DNA of 10,936 bases from Bacillota bacterium (GTDB taxonomy: Bacteria; Bacillota; Clostridia; Acetivibrionales; DSM-1351): contig JAEWZA010000050.1 in assembly GCA_023395575.1 (NCBI GenBank), forward strand, positions 1 through 10,936, given 5' to 3'. The first letter of the stretch is position 1, and each line of letters starts with the position of its first letter. Below the pieces are notes generated by a model. It had not been told where the DNA came from and did no database searches. It saw only the letters and a list, made by a program, of their open reading frames with translations. This document shows, piece after piece, positions 1 to 8,016 of this stretch. The position numbers and the translations under genes are program-made.

Positions 1-940
1 TTTATTCAGATTTTTGGGTTTATTGATAGAAGTGGAGGTCTGTTTATTGACTTTATGGAACCCTGCAGATGTCCTATTGAAGTAATGCATGTGGTCAATT
101 TGGCGTATCATTTACTAAAACATCATAGGGAGAATATTATTGACTTTATTGTAGATAAAATAAATTTAGGCTATTGCTTAACAATATTTGTAGATGAATA
201 TTATCTTCCTAATAAATGGGCATACAAGAAGCAACACTTTGTACATTCATCTATGATTTATGGCTATGACAACGAAAAGAAACAACTTAAAGCAATTGGT
301 TTTGACCAGAATATGATTTTCAAAAGAATAGTTTTTGATTATGATGAATTTCAAGATGCTTATGAAAGTGGTAAGATTCACTATAAGGAAACAGCACCAT
401 GGTGTGAGTTGTCTGCTATTTCACTTATCAGGCAAAATAATTTTGATGAGGAGTTCCCATTTAGTAATGCTTACTTCTTAAGTGAAATAAGGGATTATCT
501 TTTATCAAAAGGTGATTACAGAAGGTTATACGCATTTATGTATTCAGACCATCGTGCCGTTTTTGGAATGAAGGTGTATGATGCGGCAATTCAAAATCTT
601 AAAAACCTATTTAAAGGTAAGGCAACAATAGATTATAGGGCAATGCATTTTATTTGGGAACACAAAAAGGGTATATATGATAGAATTGCTTATGTGATTT
701 CCATAAACAATCTTACAGGAGAAATTACTCGACTGCACAAGGAGTACTTAAAGGTTGTTGAGTTGTCAAATAATTTACGCTTGAAAAGCTTAGAGTTGGA
801 GAATAGCCAAATTGGAGCTGCTGGGCTATCAAATAATCTTGAAATGCTTATAAAAAATATTCTGCAAATGGTAAATGAACTCAAGAATGCTGATTATGAC
901 ATATTATTTAGAATATATAATCAATTAGAGCTTGAATTAA
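1..940 (+). repeat. Copy 1 of the internal protein-level module (N-terminal part missing)
   Basis: It encodes FIQIF through IYNQLELEL and aligns with copy 2 at an offset of 1314-1320 bp, with only one-codon-scale indels. Compared with copy 2 it lacks about 37 residues at its start, which must lie upstream of base 1. By eye, roughly half of the residues are identical between the copies, while the DNA has diverged well beyond a recent duplication. Confidence 0.85.
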
Positions 941-2268
941 GTGGAAAGGACGAACCACAGTTTTGCAATGGCAAAAATAAAGTATCTGATTTTTGTGTAG
1001 ATGATACATGCAGATATTCTGAACAGGCTGTAAATGCAACTGAAGGTTCAATGCTAAATGAGATTTCAGGAATAGCTACAGAGGAACAGCTAGCTGATAA
1101 TTCCTCGCAAGTGAAAAAAATGGACATGCGCATAGAGTATCTGAGTCATATTGGTGCAAAAAAGTCAGACACCTCACTATGTGACATAGGTGCAGAGTAT
1201 CCGCAGATGCTGGAATTAAAAGTTAAAATGCAACTGGATATTACCACTTACCTTCATAGGAGTCTGCCCCTTTGTATTATACTTGCTTACGATAAATATC
1301 TGCCATGGTACTACAGCCGTTTTATACAGATTTTTTCATATACAGATGACAAGGGCTTTTCAGAGCTTAATTATTTAGAACCTCGTGATTGCAGCAGTGA
1401 GATTATGGATATGGTTTGCCTGGGATATCATTTAGTTGATAAGGTGGATAATATCATTGATTTTATTATAGAAAAGATTAATAGAGGTTACTATCTCATA
1501 ATTAATGTAGACGAATACTACCTTTCAAACAAATGGGCATACAATAAAAACCACTTTGTACATGCGTCTTTGATTTATGGGTATGATAACGTAGCTGAAG
1601 AGTTTAAGTCAATAGGCTTTAATGAGGATATGCTTTTTACAAATATGACCTTTAATTATGCACAATTTATAGAAGCTTATAATAATGGTAAAATACATTA
1701 TAAAAAAACTGCTCCTTGGTGTGAATCATCAGCAATACAAATAGTAAGACCTAAAAGTTTTGAAGCTGAATTCTCCTTTAGCAAGGAAAGATTTATGAGG
1801 GAGCTCAATAGCTATATTTTCTCTGTAGGAGACGAAGAGAGACTTTATAGCTTTGAATACCCGAGTAGTAGAGTTGTTTACGGAATTGGGGTATATGACA
1901 TACTATTAAAAGATTTGGAAGGTCTTTTGCAGGGCAAGGCTATTATGGATTACAGAGGAATTCACTTGTTAGCAGAACATAAAAAAGGCATATATGAAAG
2001 ACTTGAATACGTGATATCTAAGAATGCACTTACTGGGGATATTATCAAGCTAAAGGAGTCTTATCTTGAAGTTGTCAATCTGGCTAATGCTATGAGACTT
2101 GTAGGTTTGGAGTTTTCATATAAAGACCTTGACATCGCAAACTCAATAACCCAAAAAAATACTATAAAAGAGATTATTGAAATGGTTAAAAAGCTAAAGG
2201 CTACTGAGTATGACATACTACTACAAATATACAGACAATTGGAGTTGGATTTGAACATGGGACAGTAA
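1..2268 (+). CDS. Tandem-duplicated BtrH-like (papain-like fold) protein, 5' end beyond window
   Basis: The reading frame is open from base 1. The first ATG, at base 55, is internal: the 18 codons before it (FIQIFGFID...) match residues FIQIFSYTD at base 1321 in the second half of the same protein. The gene therefore starts about 110 bp or more upstream of the window. The visible part, about 755 residues, is two copies of one module joined by a polar linker of about 90 residues (bases 940-1210). Both copies carry VDEYYL, then NKWAY, HFVH and IYGYD (copy 1 from base 190, copy 2 from base 1507), later KIHYK.TAPWCE.SAI and EHKKGIY. The D-E-Y-Y / H-x-x-H / G-Y-D pattern resembles the BtrH N-terminal family of acyltransferase or peptidase-like proteins found near NRPS/PKS genes, but I recall this only by pattern. 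A catalytic Cys is not obvious. There is no signal peptide or membrane segment in the visible part. It could equally be an uncharacterised family sharing the fold. No clear terminator follows. Confidence 0.8.
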   Translation, partial: FIQIFGFIDRSGGLFIDFMEPCRCPIEVMHVVNLAYHLLKHHRENIIDFIVDKINLGYCLTIFVDEYYLPNKWAYKKQHFVHSSMIYGYDNEKKQLKAIGFDQNMIFKRIVFDYDEFQDAYESGKIHYKETAPWCELSAISLIRQNNFDEEFPFSNAYFLSEIRDYLLSKGDYRRLYAFMYSDHRAVFGMKVYDAAIQNLKNLFKGKATIDYRAMHFIWEHKKGIYDRIAYVISINNLTGEITRLHKEYLKVVELSNNLRLKSLELENSQIGAAGLSNNLEMLIKNILQMVNELKNADYDILFRIYNQLELELSGKDEPQFCNGKNKVSDFCVDDTCRYSEQAVNATEGSMLNEISGIATEEQLADNSSQVKKMDMRIEYLSHIGAKKSDTSLCDIGAEYPQMLELKVKMQLDITTYLHRSLPLCIILAYDKYLPWYYSRFIQIFSYTDDKGFSELNYLEPRDCSSEIMDMVCLGYHLVDKVDNIIDFIIEKINRGYYLIINVDEYYLSNKWAYNKNHFVHASLIYGYDNVAEEFKSIGFNEDMLFTNMTFNYAQFIEAYNNGKIHYKKTAPWCESSAIQIVRPKSFEAEFSFSKERFMRELNSYIFSVGDEERLYSFEYPSSRVVYGIGVYDILLKDLEGLLQGKAIMDYRGIHLLAEHKKGIYERLEYVISKNALTGDIIKLKESYLEVVNLANAMRLVGLEFSYKDLDIANSITQKNTIKEIIEMVKKLKATEYDILLQIYRQLELDLNMGQ
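1213..2265 (+). repeat. Copy 2 of the internal protein-level module (complete)
   Basis: It starts around LELKVKMQLDITTYLHRS, continues through YDKYLPWYYSRFIQIF and ends with IYRQLELDL just before the stop. The best-conserved blocks shared with copy 1 are IIDFI, VDEYYL, NKWAY, HFVH, IYGYD, KIHYK, TAPWCE, GKA..DYR, EHKKGIY and LTG. The Asp, both His residues and the GYD Asp are intact in both copies, so neither looks like a dead copy by these residues. Confidence 0.85.
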
Positions 2269-2291
2269 TGTTTAAGAATGTATTAAAAAAG

Positions 2292-2338
2292 TAAGTTTGT
2301 ACGGAAGTAATCCATTTAGATAAGTTTGTACGGAAGTA
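2292..2338 (+). repeat. Exact 18-bp direct repeat, two copies, 29-bp period
   Basis: The sequence taagtttgtacggaagta occurs at 2292-2309 and again at 2321-2338, separated by 11 bp, just after the stop of the upstream gene. I do not see a third copy or an inverted copy in this window. Closely spaced identical repeats of this size could be tandem protein-binding sites, or the internal repeats found near the ends of some transposons (IS21-like, Tn7-like). No transposase gene is visible. Confidence 0.8.
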
Positions 2339-2468
2339 TCAGTAAGTCAGTATTATAATTTTGCTTGCAAGATATATAAAATAATTAGCACAACGAGCTA
2401 AATTAGTTTTATTTTATGTGAGATTAAGGATAAGTATGGTAAAATAGAATACAGTTATAAATGTTAAC

Positions 2469-2514
2469 TTTCCCACATAAAGTCTGAACACCATTAGATT
2501 TTTTATGTGGGAAA
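2469..2514. repeat. Perfect 13-bp inverted repeat (hairpin element, copy A)
   Basis: The arm tttcccacataaa (2469-2481) is the exact reverse complement of 2502-2514, with a 20-nt loop. Neither side has the U-run expected of an intrinsic terminator: the + strand continues with AAATTGAG. The reverse complement of 2480-2502 matches 5092-5114 at 20 of 23 positions, so this is probably a dispersed element rather than a one-off hairpin. It lies about 130 bp upstream of topB. A terminator for the upstream gene or an operator remain possible. Confidence 0.75.
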
Positions 2515-2527
2515 ATTGAGTTAAATA

Positions 2528-2556
2528 TTAATATATTATTTATTTAATGCTATACT
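2528..2556 (+). promoter_or_regulatory. Probable SigA-type extended -10 promoter of topB
   Basis: TATACT at 2551-2556 is preceded by TG at 2548-2549 (extended -10). A weak -35, TTAATA at 2528-2533, sits 17 bp upstream. Transcription would begin near 2563 and give a leader of about 80 nt. The match is by inspection in very AT-rich DNA, so chance matches are likely. Confidence 0.45.
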
Positions 2557-2627
2557 TAGCATAAATTTTTTGGAATCAAGTAATACATGTGAAAATAGCT
2601 ACATCGCAATAATACAATTGAAATTTC

Positions 2628-2634
2628 AGAGGAG
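2628..2634 (+). promoter_or_regulatory. Ribosome binding site of topB
   Basis: AGAGGAG lies 11 nt before the ATG at 2646, a slightly long spacer. The start is still well supported, because MGKILVLAEKPSVARDLA is the usual topoisomerase III N-terminus. Confidence 0.75.
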
Positions 2635-2645
2635 AATCATTTTTA

Positions 2646-4814
2646 ATGGGAAAAATATTAGTTTTAGCAGAAAAACCATCTGTAGCCAGAGATTTAGCCA
2701 AGGTTCTTAATTGCAATCAGAATTCTAACGGTTATATAATGGGTTCGAAATATATTGTAACATGGGCTTTAGGGCATTTAGTAACTCTTGCTGACCCTGA
2801 GGCTTATGGAAATAAGTACAAGTCATGGAATCTTGAAGATTTGCCAATGCTCCCTAACAAGATGGAACTTGTTGTTATAAAGCAAACCTCAAAGCAGTTT
2901 GGTGTTGTGAAAGGGCTTTTAAACAGAGCAGATGTTGACCAGCTTGTAATAGCTACTGATGCAGGGCGAGAAGGAGAACTTGTTGCAAGATGGATTATTA
3001 TTAAATCGGGATTTAAAAAGCCTATTAAACGTTTGTGGATTTCATCACAGACAGATAAGGCTATTAAAGAAGGGTTTGCCAACTTAAAGCCTGCAAAGGA
3101 TTATGACAATCTTTTTCATTCAGCTCAAAGCAGGTCAGAAGCTGATTGGCTGGTAGGCTTAAATGTAACAAGAGCACTTACCTGTAAACACAATGCGCAG
3201 TTGTCAGCAGGAAGAGTTCAAACACCAACTCTTGCAATGATTGTGGCACGAGAAGAGGAAATAAGAAAATTTGTGCCTAAAGATTTTTGGAGTATACAGG
3301 CTCAATTTAATGGGTTTACAGTGCAATGGCAGGATAGGGTAACAAATCAAACAAGAACCTTCAGCAAGGAGCAGGCTGACAGCGTAATTAAAAAGATAAC
3401 TGGACAAATGGGTGAGATTGTTGAGGTTAAAAAGGAATTAAAGAAAGAGCTTTCTCCACTAGCCTATGATTTGACCGAATTACAAAGGGACGCAAATAGA
3501 AAATACTCATATTCTGCAAAGCAAACCTTAAATATTATGCAAAAGCTGTACGAGACTCATAAGCTTGTAACATATCCTAGAACAGACTCTCGTTACATTA
3601 CAACTGATATTGTTCCAACGCTGACTGAAAGGCTAAAGAGTATAGCGATTGGGCCATATGCTAAGCTTGTACAGAATATTTTAAAAAGCAGAATAAACGT
3701 GACAAACCGATTTGTAGATAACAGCAAGGTAACAGATCATCATGCAATTATTCCTACAGAACAGTTTGTGAATTTATCTGCTTTAAGCTCAGAAGAGAGA
3801 AATATATATGACTTAATTGTAAAAAGATTCATTGCAGTATTAAGTGCAGCCTTCGAATATGAGCAGACCACAATTAAGCTAAATATAAATGGAGAGAGCT
3901 TTAACGCACGGGGAAAAATTGTAAAGTCTTGGGGCTGGAAAGCTGTTTATGAAGGCTTTGGAAAAATGGAGGAAGAAAATGAGGAAGAGGACAATAATCA
4001 GTCCTTGCCTGAGGTACAAAAGGGACAGAAGGCAAAGATTGTTTCTCCAAAAACAGTTAATGGAAAGACTAAGCCTCCTGCAAGGTATACAGAAGCAACC
4101 CTGTTATCTGCTATGGAGCATCCAGGCAAGTTTGTAGAAAACAAAGCACTGAAGGAAACCCTTGAGAGCACAAGCGGACTGGGAACTCCAGCAACAAGAG
4201 CTGATATCATAGAAAAGCTATTTAATACCTTCTACATTGAGAGAAGGGGTAAGGAAATATATCCAACTTCGAAAGGAATTCAGCTTATAGGTCTGGTTCC
4301 AACCGATTTGAAATCTCCTGAGCTTACAGCTAAATGGGAACAGCAGCTTTCCATGATTAGCAAAGGAAAGGTAAACCCTAGTACATTTATAGGTGAAATG
4401 AAGAACTATGCTACAAAGCTTGTTGGAGCGGTTATTGCCAATTCTGAGCAATTCAAACATGATAATGTAACTAGAGAGAAGTGTCCTGAGTGTGGCAAAT
4501 ACATGCTTGATGTAAATGGTAAGAAAGGTAAAATGTTGGTTTGCCCTGATAGAGAGTGCGGACACAGAAAAACTGTTACCGTTATATCCAATGCGAGGTG
4601 CCCAGAGTGCCACAAGAAGATGGAAATAAGAGGAGAGGGCGAGAAAAAGTCCTTCTATTGTGTGTGTGGTTACAGAGAAAAGCTGGATGCCTTTAAACAA
4701 CGTAAGGGTGAGCAGGTTAATAAAAAGGAAGTAACTCAATTCTTAAAGCAACAAGATTCTGGAGAGCCAATTAATTCGGCACTTGCTGATGCATTGGCAA
4801 AGTGGGGCAAGTAA
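2646..4814 (+). CDS. topB: DNA topoisomerase III (type IA)
   Basis: A 722-residue type IA topoisomerase that cuts one strand, passes another through the break and reseals it. It decatenates replication and recombination intermediates in the cytoplasm. The N-terminal Toprim domain has E9 (LAEKPSVA) and the metal-binding block TDAGREGE (D105, E109, E111). The catalytic tyrosine is Y310 in TYPRTDSRY. Further family motifs are SAGRVQTPTLAM, DHHAIIPTE, TEATLLSAME and GLGTPATRADII. An acidic stretch (EEENEEEDNN, about 441-450) is a surface insert. The C-terminus has two zinc ribbons: C613/C616/C633/C638 and C652/C655/C672/C674. Length and the zinc-ribbon tail fit the chromosomal Gram-positive form (Bacillus type) better than E. 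coli TopB. It stands alone, with its own promoter and terminator. No recQ or mobility gene is adjacent, so nothing suggests a plasmid or ICE topoisomerase. Confidence 0.97.
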   Translation: MGKILVLAEKPSVARDLAKVLNCNQNSNGYIMGSKYIVTWALGHLVTLADPEAYGNKYKSWNLEDLPMLPNKMELVVIKQTSKQFGVVKGLLNRADVDQLVIATDAGREGELVARWIIIKSGFKKPIKRLWISSQTDKAIKEGFANLKPAKDYDNLFHSAQSRSEADWLVGLNVTRALTCKHNAQLSAGRVQTPTLAMIVAREEEIRKFVPKDFWSIQAQFNGFTVQWQDRVTNQTRTFSKEQADSVIKKITGQMGEIVEVKKELKKELSPLAYDLTELQRDANRKYSYSAKQTLNIMQKLYETHKLVTYPRTDSRYITTDIVPTLTERLKSIAIGPYAKLVQNILKSRINVTNRFVDNSKVTDHHAIIPTEQFVNLSALSSEERNIYDLIVKRFIAVLSAAFEYEQTTIKLNINGESFNARGKIVKSWGWKAVYEGFGKMEEENEEEDNNQSLPEVQKGQKAKIVSPKTVNGKTKPPARYTEATLLSAMEHPGKFVENKALKETLESTSGLGTPATRADIIEKLFNTFYIERRGKEIYPTSKGIQLIGLVPTDLKSPELTAKWEQQLSMISKGKVNPSTFIGEMKNYATKLVGAVIANSEQFKHDNVTREKCPECGKYMLDVNGKKGKMLVCPDRECGHRKTVTVISNARCPECHKKMEIRGEGEKKSFYCVCGYREKLDAFKQRKGEQVNKKEVTQFLKQQDSGEPINSALADALAKWGK

Positions 4815-4866
4815 TTGTTGTAGTATTAGAATGGAGTAAAGTTTCATAGTTGAATTACTGATATAT

Positions 4867-4906
4867 AAGGCTTCTCAATTGAAATATTTGAGAGGTCTTT
4901 ATTTTT
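4867..4906 (+). terminator. Rho-independent terminator after topB
   Basis: The stem pairs 4867-4878 (aaggcttctcaa) with 4888-4899 (ttgagaggtctt): 12 pairs including two G-U, with a 9-nt loop. It is followed by TTATTTTT. It lies about 50 bp after the topB stop. Confidence 0.85.
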
Positions 4907-5003
4907 GTGCAATGAATACCACATGATCTACTTGTAATTATAGCAAATTGAATAATTGTTCCTTTAACGTATGTTCAGCTAAAGTTAATTATTTCCTATT
5001 CCC

Positions 5004-5032
5004 TTGAGCTTATAAAAAATAATATATAGAAT
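5004..5032 (+). promoter_or_regulatory. Candidate SigA promoter of the GH63 gene
   Basis: TTGAGC (5004-5009) and TAGAAT (5027-5032) are separated by 17 bp. Each differs little from consensus (4/6 and 5/6). The predicted start near 5039 leaves a leader of about 160 nt that includes the hairpin element at 5079-5132. Apart from these and the topB terminator, I see nothing further in bases 4815-5198: no small ORF with a ribosome site and no riboswitch I recognise. Confidence 0.45.
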
Positions 5033-5078
5033 AAATATGGGAACAATTTGAATTGAAGTTAATGTATTCAATAACTTA

Positions 5079-5132
5079 ACTTTCTCATTCCAAAATCTAT
5101 CGGTGTTCAAACTTATCAATGGTTTGTTACCG
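5079..5132 (+). repeat. Degraded copy B of the intergenic hairpin element, in the GH63 leader
   Basis: Bases 5092-5114 match the reverse complement of 2480-2502 at 20 of 23 positions. Weaker similarity continues on both sides: an AACTTTC.CA-like left flank, and a GTTACC right flank against GTTAAC. The perfect arms of copy A are not preserved. Instead a looser hairpin forms, with CGGT (5101-5104) pairing with ACCG (5129-5132), and AAAC (5109-5112) with GTTT (5122-5125). In the mRNA it would sit about 65 nt before the GH63 start codon. Confidence 0.5.
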
Positions 5133-5198
5133 AAATTATTGCTTGAATTAGTAATGCTTCACCGCAGTAAATAACTAATAAAAATAGAAGGAGACACT

Positions 5199-8003
5199 AT
5201 GAATACTAAAAGCTCTGATAGTTTTTATTCTTCAAGAAGAGAAAAAATATTAAATACAAAAGAAAGAATCCGTATTAACCAATACAAAACATATCTGAAT
5301 GATATAGACAATCCTGAGGGAAAGAACTGGCGGAAGTGGGGCTGTTATCTTAGTGAACGTCAATGGGGAACAGTCAGAGAAAATTATGATGTAGTAGACA
5401 ATTCTTGGGGAGACAATGGTAATAAGGCTGCATTTTCAAGAGAGCAAGCTTTAAGTCGTGCCTATAGGTGGGGAGAGGATGGGATTGCAGGTATTTCTGA
5501 TGACCATCAATTCCTATGCTTTTCATTAGCCCTTTGGAACGGAGCAGATGCTTGTATTAAAGAACGTCTTTATGGGCTTACAAATGGAGAAGGTATCCAT
5601 GGAGAAGATGTAAAAGAATATTACTTTTATGCTGATAACACTCCTACACATTCATATATGAAATATATTTATAAATATCCTTATTACTATAATTATGATG
5701 AAATCTATAATAAAAGAAATAGCATCACGCCTTATGAGTTTGAGCTTACTCATACTGGAGCCTTTGAAAACAATAGATATTTTGATGTTTCAATAGAGTA
5801 TGCTAAAAATGATGTAGAGGACATCTTAGTAAAAATAACTGCTAAAAACTGCGGTAATGAAAGAAAAAACCTTCACTTGCTTCCAACGGCGTTTTTTCGC
5901 AACACTTGGTCCTTTAATGAAGACCAATATGAGAAAGTAATAATAAAATCAAAAAATATAAAAGATACAATTGAAATAATTCAGAGGCAAAAACAAAATT
6001 CTTCGAATGTTTCTACAATGTGGCTGTATAGTCAGGGTGACTACGAAGATATTCTATTTACCGAAAACAATACTGATAATGAGGCAGCATTTCATACCTC
6101 AAATGATGGGAAGCTATATTTTAAAAATGGTATTAATAACTATTTAATTAATAAGTATATTGGAAATAAAAGTCAGAAAGTGCTTTATAACTATATTAAT
6201 CCGCAGGAAAAAGGTACAAAGGCTTCTTATCATTACAAATTAGCTATTAATCCAGGACAAAGCTGTACTATAAACTTGAGATTATCAAATAAAATTATCA
6301 ACAAGCCTTTTGAAGATTTTGATTCAATATTTACAAAGCGCAAGTATGAAGCCAATGAATTCTATGATGCTATCAGTCCTTATGACAGTAATGGTAGTGA
6401 GGAGGAGCAGGATTTATTTAATATTCAAAGACAGGCATTTTCCGGTATGCTTTGGAACAAGCAGCTGTATTATCTGATTGTGGAGCGATGGCTGGAGGGA
6501 GACGAATTTCAATTGCCTCCATCAGATGAGCATATGAAAGATGAAAAAATGCTGAAATGGAAGCATATGTATTCAAATGATATTATGTCAATGCCCGATA
6601 AATGGGAATATCCATGGTTTGCTGCATGGGACATGGCTTTCCATACTGTAACCCTAGCAATAATTGACCCTGATTTTGCAAAGCATCAGCTGCTGCTACT
6701 GTGCATGGAGTGGTTCATGCACCCCAATGGGCAGATTCCAGCCTATGAGTGGGATTTCTGCAATGTTAACCCTCCAGTACATGCTTGGGCTACATGGAAG
6801 GTCTATCAGCAGGAAAAAACAATTTACGGAATAGAGGATAAGGATTTCCTTGAAAGAATTTTGGATAAATTGAATATGAACTTTACTTGGTGGATAAATA
6901 ATGTAGATCCATCAAAAGGGAATGATAATGTGTTTGGTGGTGGCTTCCTTGGGCTTGACAATATAAGGATAGTCAGCAAGGACCCTAATGGCAAGGATAT
7001 TGTGGAAGCAGACGGAACCTCTTGGATGGCTAAGTTCTGTCTTGATATGATTAATATTGCAGGAGAGCTTGGAAAACATGATATACAGAGAAAGTACTTA
7101 CAGCACTTCATATATATATGTGATGCAATGAACAAAATTGGAAATCATGGCTTTTGGAATGAAAAAGAAGAGTTTTTCTGTGATTATGCCAATGAATTTG
7201 GCTCAATAGGAGTATGCTCGGCTGTTGGGTTAGTACCTTTATTTGCTATTGAACATATTTCTCAGAGGATGGACAGCAAGCATAGATATGCCAGCTCATT
7301 TGTGAGCATTGAGGACACTTTGAATTGGTATAAAAGGAAAAAGCCCTATTTAATTGACAAAAATGAAAATATCAATATAAATAGAATTAATAGAGAGGAA
7401 GAGGAAGGGGTCTCTACTTTTGAATGCTATTTGGCAGTTGTGGATGAAGATAAGCTACCAAAAATTCTAAAGAAACTATTGGATAAAGACAAGTTTCTCA
7501 GTCAATATGGTATCCGCTCTTTATCAAAGGATTGCAATTATAATTGGTATGGCAAAAACATATTCTATGAACCGGCTGAATCCAACGTTGAAAAAATTAT
7601 GGGGGGAAATTCAAATTGGAGAGGGCCTATATGGTTTCCTATAAACTATCTGCTAATTGAGGCTTTACAAAGGTATGGAGATTATCTTGGAGGAGTTATT
7701 GAATATAAGGATTCTCAAAGTGGTAATAGTATAACCTATAATCTCTACGAAATTGCTGATGATATAGCTAATAGACTAATAGCGATATTCAAAAAGGATG
7801 CAGAAGGGAGAAGACCTGTATACGGAAAGCAGGAGCTTTTTGAAAGAGAAGATTGGAAAGAGTTGATTTTATTTTTTGAATATTTCCATGGAGAAAATGG
7901 AGCTGGTTTGGGTGCAAGTCATCAAACTGGCTGGACAGGGTTAGTTGCAAATCTGATACAACAGGTTGGTATAAATAGAAAACCAAAAATAAATGAAAAT
8001 TAG
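5199..8003 (+). CDS. GH63 / MGH1-like inverting alpha-glycosidase, cytoplasmic
   Basis: A 934-residue enzyme of the bacterial GH63 type (clan GH-G, related to mannosylglycerate/glucosylglycerate hydrolases and processing glucosidase I). It is expected to release glucose or mannose from an alpha-glycoside with inversion; the true substrate cannot be read from sequence. Diagnostic N-terminal motifs are ERQWGTVRE (from residue 53), SRAYRWGEDGIAGISDD, LYGLTN.EG.HGEDVKEYY and PTHSYMKY. These belong to the beta-sandwich part. The (alpha/alpha)6 barrel begins around residue 400. Probable general acid: D478 in AAWDMAFH. Other barrel motifs are SNWRGPIWFPINYLL (from about 805) and GLGASHQTGWTGL (903-915). 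E894 in FFEYFHGE is the likely base, by analogy with the EKYD glutamate of GH37 trehalases (inference). There is no signal peptide, so it acts inside the cell. The start is set by AAGGAG at 5188-5193, 5 nt from the ATG. Full length looks intact. Confidence 0.9.
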   Translation: MNTKSSDSFYSSRREKILNTKERIRINQYKTYLNDIDNPEGKNWRKWGCYLSERQWGTVRENYDVVDNSWGDNGNKAAFSREQALSRAYRWGEDGIAGISDDHQFLCFSLALWNGADACIKERLYGLTNGEGIHGEDVKEYYFYADNTPTHSYMKYIYKYPYYYNYDEIYNKRNSITPYEFELTHTGAFENNRYFDVSIEYAKNDVEDILVKITAKNCGNERKNLHLLPTAFFRNTWSFNEDQYEKVIIKSKNIKDTIEIIQRQKQNSSNVSTMWLYSQGDYEDILFTENNTDNEAAFHTSNDGKLYFKNGINNYLINKYIGNKSQKVLYNYINPQEKGTKASYHYKLAINPGQSCTINLRLSNKIINKPFEDFDSIFTKRKYEANEFYDAISPYDSNGSEEEQDLFNIQRQAFSGMLWNKQLYYLIVERWLEGDEFQLPPSDEHMKDEKMLKWKHMYSNDIMSMPDKWEYPWFAAWDMAFHTVTLAIIDPDFAKHQLLLLCMEWFMHPNGQIPAYEWDFCNVNPPVHAWATWKVYQQEKTIYGIEDKDFLERILDKLNMNFTWWINNVDPSKGNDNVFGGGFLGLDNIRIVSKDPNGKDIVEADGTSWMAKFCLDMINIAGELGKHDIQRKYLQHFIYICDAMNKIGNHGFWNEKEEFFCDYANEFGSIGVCSAVGLVPLFAIEHISQRMDSKHRYASSFVSIEDTLNWYKRKKPYLIDKNENININRINREEEEGVSTFECYLAVVDEDKLPKILKKLLDKDKFLSQYGIRSLSKDCNYNWYGKNIFYEPAESNVEKIMGGNSNWRGPIWFPINYLLIEALQRYGDYLGGVIEYKDSQSGNSITYNLYEIADDIANRLIAIFKKDAEGRRPVYGKQELFEREDWKELILFFEYFHGENGAGLGASHQTGWTGLVANLIQQVGINRKPKINEN

Positions 8004-8016
8004 TTAAAAATATACA

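Noticed and set aside
2269..2645. CRISPR-like array from the two 18-bp repeats
   Set aside because: There are only two copies with an 11-bp gap, far shorter than CRISPR spacers, and no cas genes.
4218..4739. 173-residue open frame on the - strand inside topB
   Set aside because: It lies wholly opposite the zinc-ribbon end of topB, has no ribosome site and no recognisable motif. It is an antisense shadow.
2646..4814. topB as a sign of a plasmid or integrative element
   Set aside because: Length, the two C-terminal zinc ribbons and lack of neighbouring mobility genes fit an ordinary chromosomal topoisomerase III.
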